Source of the DNA: Acidimicrobiia bacterium
GTDB taxonomy: Bacteria; Actinomycetota; Acidimicrobiia; Acidimicrobiales; Aldehydirespiratoraceae
Reading direction: 5' to 3'
DNA: 64,000 nt
Assembly (NCBI GenBank): GCA_003231645.1
Contig: QIIW01000152.1
Location: 51,729-115,728, forward strand
Both the position numbers and the translations under genes were made by a program. This document shows, one piece after another, positions 60,704-64,000 of this stretch. How positions within the stretch are numbered: position 1 is the stretch's first letter; the number at the start of each line of letters is the position of its first letter. Below the pieces are notes generated by a model that was given only the letters and a program-made list of their open reading frames with translations, searched no databases and had not been told where the DNA came from.

Positions 60704-61461
60704 ACGACCCGTTCGGCATACCGGAAACCGTTCTCGTGCTCGGAGCCACCTCCGAGATCGCCACCGACATGGCGGTCACCCTGGCCGACAACGGTGCCCA
60801 GCGGTTCATCCTCGCCGCCCGTTCGGTTGACAAGCTCGATGAACTCGACCGCCGTATCACCGACAAAGGAGCCGAGGTGGCGGCTCGTGTCACCTTCGAT
60901 GCCACCGATCTCGATTCGCATCGCTCTCTGATCGACGGGATCTGGTCCGACCACGGCCGAGTCGACCTTGTGCTGGTGGCATTCGGACTGCTCGACACCG
61001 CGGTGGCCGACGGCAGCGTCTCCCCGACCGACATCGCGATGGTCAACTACGTCGGTGCGGTGTCGCTGATCGAACCGGTGGCCGAGAAGATGGTCGGGCA
61101 GGGCGACGGTGTGATCGCCGTCCTGTCGAGCGTCGCCGCCGAACGGCCCCGTGGCTCCAACCGTCTCTACGCGTCGGCCAAGGCCGGCCTCGACTCCTAC
61201 GCGCGCGGTCTCGGCGACGCACTCGAACCCAAGGGGGTGAGAGTGCTGGTCATCCGTCCGGGATTCGTCCACACCCGGATGACCGAGGGACTCCAGCCGG
61301 CGCCCTTGTCGGTGCATCCGCCGGCGGTGTCGGACGCGCTCATGAAGGGCCTGACCGGCAAACGCAGCGTGGTCTGGGCTCCCCCACCGGTCAGGGTGCT
61401 GATGTCGGTGCTGCGGCACCTCCCGACCGGTCTCTACCGGCGTGTCACAAAGGGCCGATGA
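60700..61461 (+). CDS. dprE2: Decaprenylphosphoryl-D-2-keto-erythropentose reductase
   Basis: SDR of 253 residues that reduces the keto intermediate from DprE1 to decaprenylphosphoryl-beta-D-arabinose. LVLGATSEIATDMA is the nucleotide site, Ser in VLSSVAAERPRGSN and Tyr/Lys in YASAKAGLDSYARGL. The ATG overlaps the dprE1 stop (ATGA). The last 17 bases overlap the convergent HAD gene. Confidence 0.92.
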   Translation: MNDPFGIPETVLVLGATSEIATDMAVTLADNGAQRFILAARSVDKLDELDRRITDKGAEVAARVTFDATDLDSHRSLIDGIWSDHGRVDLVLVAFGLLDTAVADGSVSPTDIAMVNYVGAVSLIEPVAEKMVGQGDGVIAVLSSVAAERPRGSNRLYASAKAGLDSYARGLGDALEPKGVRVLVIRPGFVHTRMTEGLQPAPLSVHPPAVSDALMKGLTGKRSVVWAPPPVRVLMSVLRHLPTGLYRRVTKGR

Positions 61462-62083
61462 TCGGTTTGCGACCGATGCGCACCCGGTGGTCGGCCCACT
61501 CCAGCATCTCGTCGTCGCCCCTGGAGTCTCCATATGCCCACACCTCACCGGGCCGCCGGGGAAACAGGGCCTGCAGTCGGGCGACCTTCTCGGGCCCACG
61601 GCAGTTGACGCCGTCGATCTGCCCGGTGAGTCGGCCGTCGGGACCAACCACCAGCGCGGTGGCGGCCAGGCCGCAGCCGAGATGTGCCGCCACCGGAGCC
61701 AGATAGGCGGTGAGGGACGCCGACACCATGACCACCACGTGGCCGAGCTGCTGGTGGGCCCGCAGTCGGGCGACGACGTCGGGGCGCAGGTCGTCGATCA
61801 ACGCCCGGCCGAACGACTCCGCGAACGCCGAGAAACGGGCTGCCTCCCGGCCGGCGAGAAGACGAGCGAGACTCAGACCCTTGATGACGTCACGGTCGGG
61901 CCGGTGCCCGCGGAGCACCAGCCGGCCCGCGGACGCCGCTATCGCGGTGATCGCCGTGGCTCGTCCGGCCACCGCCGACAGGAACGGCAGAAGGCTGTCA
62001 CCGGGCCGAAGGGTGCCGTCGAAGTCGAACGCGGCCAGTCCGGGCGATTCACCACCACTCGGCTGTCGTGTATCGGGAGTCAA
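61445..62083 (-). CDS. HAD-superfamily phosphatase (IB subfamily, SerB-like)
   Basis: A 212-residue hydrolase with AFDFDGTL (nucleophile and acid Asp), VVMVSASL (motif II Ser) and YGDSRGDDEML (motif IV). The start is taken as TTG 62083, overlapping the upstream stop (TTGA). It has a longer helical cap. It faces dprE2 and overlaps its end. Possible role: removal of the 5-phosphate from decaprenylphosphoryl-5-phosphoribose, since no PAP2-type phosphatase is in the cluster (inference); phosphoserine or lipid phosphate are alternatives. Confidence 0.8.
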   Translation of the reverse strand: MTPDTRQPSGGESPGLAAFDFDGTLRPGDSLLPFLSAVAGRATAITAIAASAGRLVLRGHRPDRDVIKGLSLARLLAGREAARFSAFAESFGRALIDDLRPDVVARLRAHQQLGHVVVMVSASLTAYLAPVAAHLGCGLAATALVVGPDGRLTGQIDGVNCRGPEKVARLQALFPRRPGEVWAYGDSRGDDEMLEWADHRVRIGRKPIIGPL

Positions 62084-63447
62084 GGTCCCGACCGGTCGGC
62101 GGCAGCCGTCTCGCCCGACCCGGAGTCGGGAGTCGTGCTCGTGGTCGTGGACTCGGTACCACTCGGCGGTGACCATCGACCAGGATCGGCGAACACCGCC
62201 ACGAAGTCACGGGTGTCGGCGCTGAGATAGCGGCGCCCGGGCGCCCGCATACCGCCTTGGGCGATGGTGCCTTCGAGTCCCTTGTATCCGACGCAATTGC
62301 CGTTCTCGTCGACCGCGTAGAGATTGCCGCTCACCCACTCGGGGTTGATGTCGCCTTCCATGGCCCGTACGGCACCGGCGTCGATGAGTATGCGCACCAG
62401 GTTGTCGACCGACAATGCCGGACCGCCGACATAGAGAAGGGCCCCGTCGGCGGTGATACCCCATGCCGAGCGCCAGACGTAGGTGGCGTTGCTCAACAGC
62501 GCACCCCAGTTGGTCCGGTCGAGATACGGGGCAGGCTTGCCGTCGATGACCAACAACTCGAGATTCTGGCGAACCGACGAGATGTTGGGCAAATCGGCCG
62601 CGGTTACGCCATCACCCCACGCCAGCACGTCGACGGAGTCGTCCTTGTAGATCACCAGGGAGGCCGCCCCGTCACGCAGGGCCTTCTTCTCCTTGCCCTC
62701 GGCGTAGTAGCCGCCGCGGCTCTGACTCAACCGGAATCCCCCGTTGCCGGCGAAAATCGCCGATGCACAGCGGTCCTTGGGAATCTTGCTGGGCTGCTTC
62801 CACGACCCGCCCGGCAGATCGGTGCCGGGAAACAGTTCCACCTTGGTGAGCAACGGATCGATCCAAGCGACGAACACGAACAGGGAGGTGTGGATGTCGT
62901 CGGGACGAACACCGGTGGTGTAGACGCCGTGGAAGCCGTCGATCAGCGGTCCCCGGGGGATGAAAAGGCCTTCGAACGGAGCGGGTTCGACCGCGATCGT
63001 GGGCATCGACTTGGGCGGCGTGAGGTGGGGACGCTGCGGGACGGTGGTCGTGGTCGTGGTCGTGGTCTGCACTCCGAGCGCCGTCGTGGTGGTGGGCGTC
63101 ACGGCGGTCGTCGTGGTGATCGGGATGATCAACAGATCCGGCGACGGTGTGCCGCCCACCGCGAACTGGTCCTTGCTGTAGCGGCGCTGCTCGGCCCAGT
63201 CGACCAACGGACCGAGACGCCACGAACGTGCCCACTCTGCCGTGCGGGCTTCTACCGACTGGAAACCGGGCTTGCGGAGCTCCTGGACGTAGGTGAACGT
63301 CATCGGAACGGCCAAGGCCAGCAGTAGCAGGCCCACCCACCTGAGAGCCCGGCGTCCACGTCGGCGTCGGGGAATCTCGAGGTCGGCGGCCAACGCCGCG
63401 GCCGCGTCCTCGTTGTCAGGCAGCTCGGCCGCCTCGTCGTCGGTCAC
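62080..63447 (-). CDS. Membrane-anchored phosphodiester glycosidase-like protein
   Basis: A 455-residue protein: cytosolic N-terminus with RRRRGRR, one membrane helix (about 36-53), a Thr-rich linker (runs of up to eight Thr) and a C-terminal domain with FAGNGGF, GITADGALLYVGG and AMEGDINPEWVSG that resembles the NAGPA/phosphodiester-glycosidase domain. A second Thr/Ser tail ends it. GTG start after GAGGATT. It shares a four-base overlap with the HAD gene. Activity is unproven; an envelope-glycan role is plausible from context. Confidence 0.7.
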   Translation of the reverse strand: MTDDEAAELPDNEDAAAALAADLEIPRRRRGRRALRWVGLLLLALAVPMTFTYVQELRKPGFQSVEARTAEWARSWRLGPLVDWAEQRRYSKDQFAVGGTPSPDLLIIPITTTTAVTPTTTTALGVQTTTTTTTTVPQRPHLTPPKSMPTIAVEPAPFEGLFIPRGPLIDGFHGVYTTGVRPDDIHTSLFVFVAWIDPLLTKVELFPGTDLPGGSWKQPSKIPKDRCASAIFAGNGGFRLSQSRGGYYAEGKEKKALRDGAASLVIYKDDSVDVLAWGDGVTAADLPNISSVRQNLELLVIDGKPAPYLDRTNWGALLSNATYVWRSAWGITADGALLYVGGPALSVDNLVRILIDAGAVRAMEGDINPEWVSGNLYAVDENGNCVGYKGLEGTIAQGGMRAPGRRYLSADTRDFVAVFADPGRWSPPSGTESTTTSTTPDSGSGETAAADRSGP

Positions 63448-63494
63448 TCAGAATCCTCGTTGCCGTTCGGCGCACCATGCTACGGGATGAGCAA

Positions 63495-63701
63495 CTACGA
63501 GAGCGCGAGCCTCGCTGGTCGGATGATCCGACACACCTCCGGTCTGGCCCCGAGAAGGTCTCCCACGTGAGAGCAGCGTGTGATTCCGTTGTCGCGAATG
63601 TCGACAATGCTGCGAATCTCGGGGAGTAGGCCCCGGCGCTCCCAGAACCTGACGATCCGACTCGGTACCCCTGACGCGTCGGCCGGCTCGCCAATTCTCA
63701 T
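63495..63701 (-). pseudogene. merR-like regulator with internal deletion
   Basis: A 68-codon frame starts exactly like a MerR-family HTH (RIGEPADASGVPSRIVRFWERRGLLPE) and then jumps to sequence that belongs much further on in MerR proteins (IRSIVDIRDNGITRCSHVGDLL, the dimer helix with a Cys as in metal sensors). About 40 residues, including the second HTH helix pair, are missing. The remaining tail (PEVCRIIRPARLALS) no longer resembles the family. Most likely a decayed gene; a functional short protein is unlikely. Confidence 0.65.
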
Positions 63702-63722
63702 CCGCCGAGACCCCGCACCACA

Positions 63723-63748
63723 TTGACCTTCCTCCAGAGGTGAAGGTT
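63723..63748. promoter_or_regulatory. MerR-type operator/promoter between merR and merA remnants
   Basis: TTGACC (63723-63728) overlaps ACCTTC (63726-63731), which is the exact reverse complement of GAAGGT (63742-63747), ten bases apart. The arrangement is close to the CueR-regulated copA promoter (TTGACCTTCC-N7-GGAAGGT). A clear -10 box is not visible 19-20 bases on. Confidence 0.55.
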
Positions 63749-63791
63749 CGTGGTGTCGTCATGGACATCATCTTGTTGCCCTTCGACCAAC

Positions 63792-64000
63792 GGCCCGACG
63801 GTGCTACGTCCGGCGGGAAGGGTGGGCGACAACGAACTCGAGTTCGACAAGGTCTTTCTCAACACCGGAACCCGCGATTCGGTGGACGGCATCGAGGGTC
63901 TCGACTCGGTCCCCTGCCCCACCTCCCGCACCATTCTCGATCGGCGCGACCTGCCCGAGCATCTCAATTGTCGTCGGCGGTGGCTTCGTCGGTTGTGAGT
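63792..64000 (+). pseudogene. merA-like flavoprotein disulfide reductase remnant (runs off right edge)
   Basis: In frame from 63792 the sequence reads ELEFDKVFLNTGTRDSVDGI and then SRTILDRRDLPEHL, matching the middle of mercuric reductase-type proteins (about residues 110-160). The expected next block, IVVGGGFVGCE, is present but in another frame: a shift occurs near 63966. The N-terminal FAD domain with the redox-active cysteines is missing upstream, where only the operator region and the merR remnant are found. A decayed gene, divergent from the merR remnant. Confidence 0.65.

Noticed and set aside
63040..63125. Short tandem-like repeat of GTG/GTC triplets
   Set aside because: It encodes the Thr-rich linker of the membrane protein on the other strand; similar Thr runs exist in the DUF3048 lipoprotein. 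A low-complexity coding tract, not a repeat element.
1..64000. CRISPR arrays, insertion sequences, phage genes, tRNA and rRNA genes
   Set aside because: I looked for repeated spacers, transposase or integrase motifs, inverted terminal repeats and tRNA-like cloverleaf sequence and saw none. Short tRNAs could be missed by eye; a tRNA scan would settle it.

Overview
The window is high-GC DNA carrying genes for phosphatidylinositol mannosides, mycothiol (mshC), decaprenyl-phosphoryl-arabinose (dprE1/dprE2), a luciferase-fold oxidoreductase of a largely F420-using group, and type II CO dehydrogenase. That set points to Actinomycetota. Thr-rich linkers after lipoboxes and many apparently leaderless genes fit an Acidimicrobiia-type bacterium, but this is inference: no rRNA gene or taxonomic marker is present and I saw no tRNA, CRISPR or insertion sequence.

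Region 1 (1-13.4 kb, minus strand) is core metabolism and envelope. Read in the direction of transcription it runs mshC, a PlsC acyltransferase, thrS, a HIT protein, an ORF broken by an in-frame TAG, PI(P) synthase, a PatA-like acyltransferase, pimA, lemA, a catalytically dead M48-like protein, a DUF3048 lipoprotein, pdxS, pdxT, a YebC-family gene and a truncated multicopper oxidase. The order thrS-HIT-pgsA-patA-pimA-pdxS-pdxT-yebC matches what I recall of Mycobacterium; the lemA/M48-like/DUF3048 block sits inside it.

Region 2 (13.5-28 kb) holds fabI, two tandem CNNM/CorC membrane proteins, a heterodimeric ABC exporter with one degenerate ATPase site, a TauE permease, a soluble ABC ATPase, thiamin pyrophosphokinase, a membrane-anchored trypsin-like protease, an M23 peptidase with coiled coils, a dienelactone hydrolase, and an APH-like/DUF6285/CrtC-like trio.

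Region 3 (28.1-39.4 kb) is one nine-gene minus-strand operon, divergent from a MocR regulator and closed by a perfect 18-bp hairpin. It encodes beta-ureidopropionase, a beta-alanine-type aminotransferase, dihydropyrimidinase, a CoA-acylating semialdehyde dehydrogenase, a luciferase-like oxidoreductase and a four-gene ABC importer. This is reductive pyrimidine catabolism from uptake to acetyl-CoA, except that no dihydropyrimidine dehydrogenase is present; the luciferase-like enzyme is the only redox candidate for that first step.

Region 4 (39.4-54 kb) has a form II CO-dehydrogenase-like trio (S-L-M order), a DUF427 protein, a tightly coupled FMN-binding protein/NifJ/dihydroorotate-dehydrogenase-like operon, an SDR plus TPP-enzyme pair, and a seven-repeat FG-GAP surface protein.

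Region 5 (54-64 kb) has divergent hsp20 and tetR genes with strong palindromes between them, a wax-ester synthase/acyl-CoA ligase pair, the UbiA-DprE1-DprE2 arabinose-donor operon, a HAD phosphatase, a phosphodiester-glycosidase-like membrane protein, and at the right edge decayed merR- and merA-like genes flanking an apparently intact MerR-type operator.
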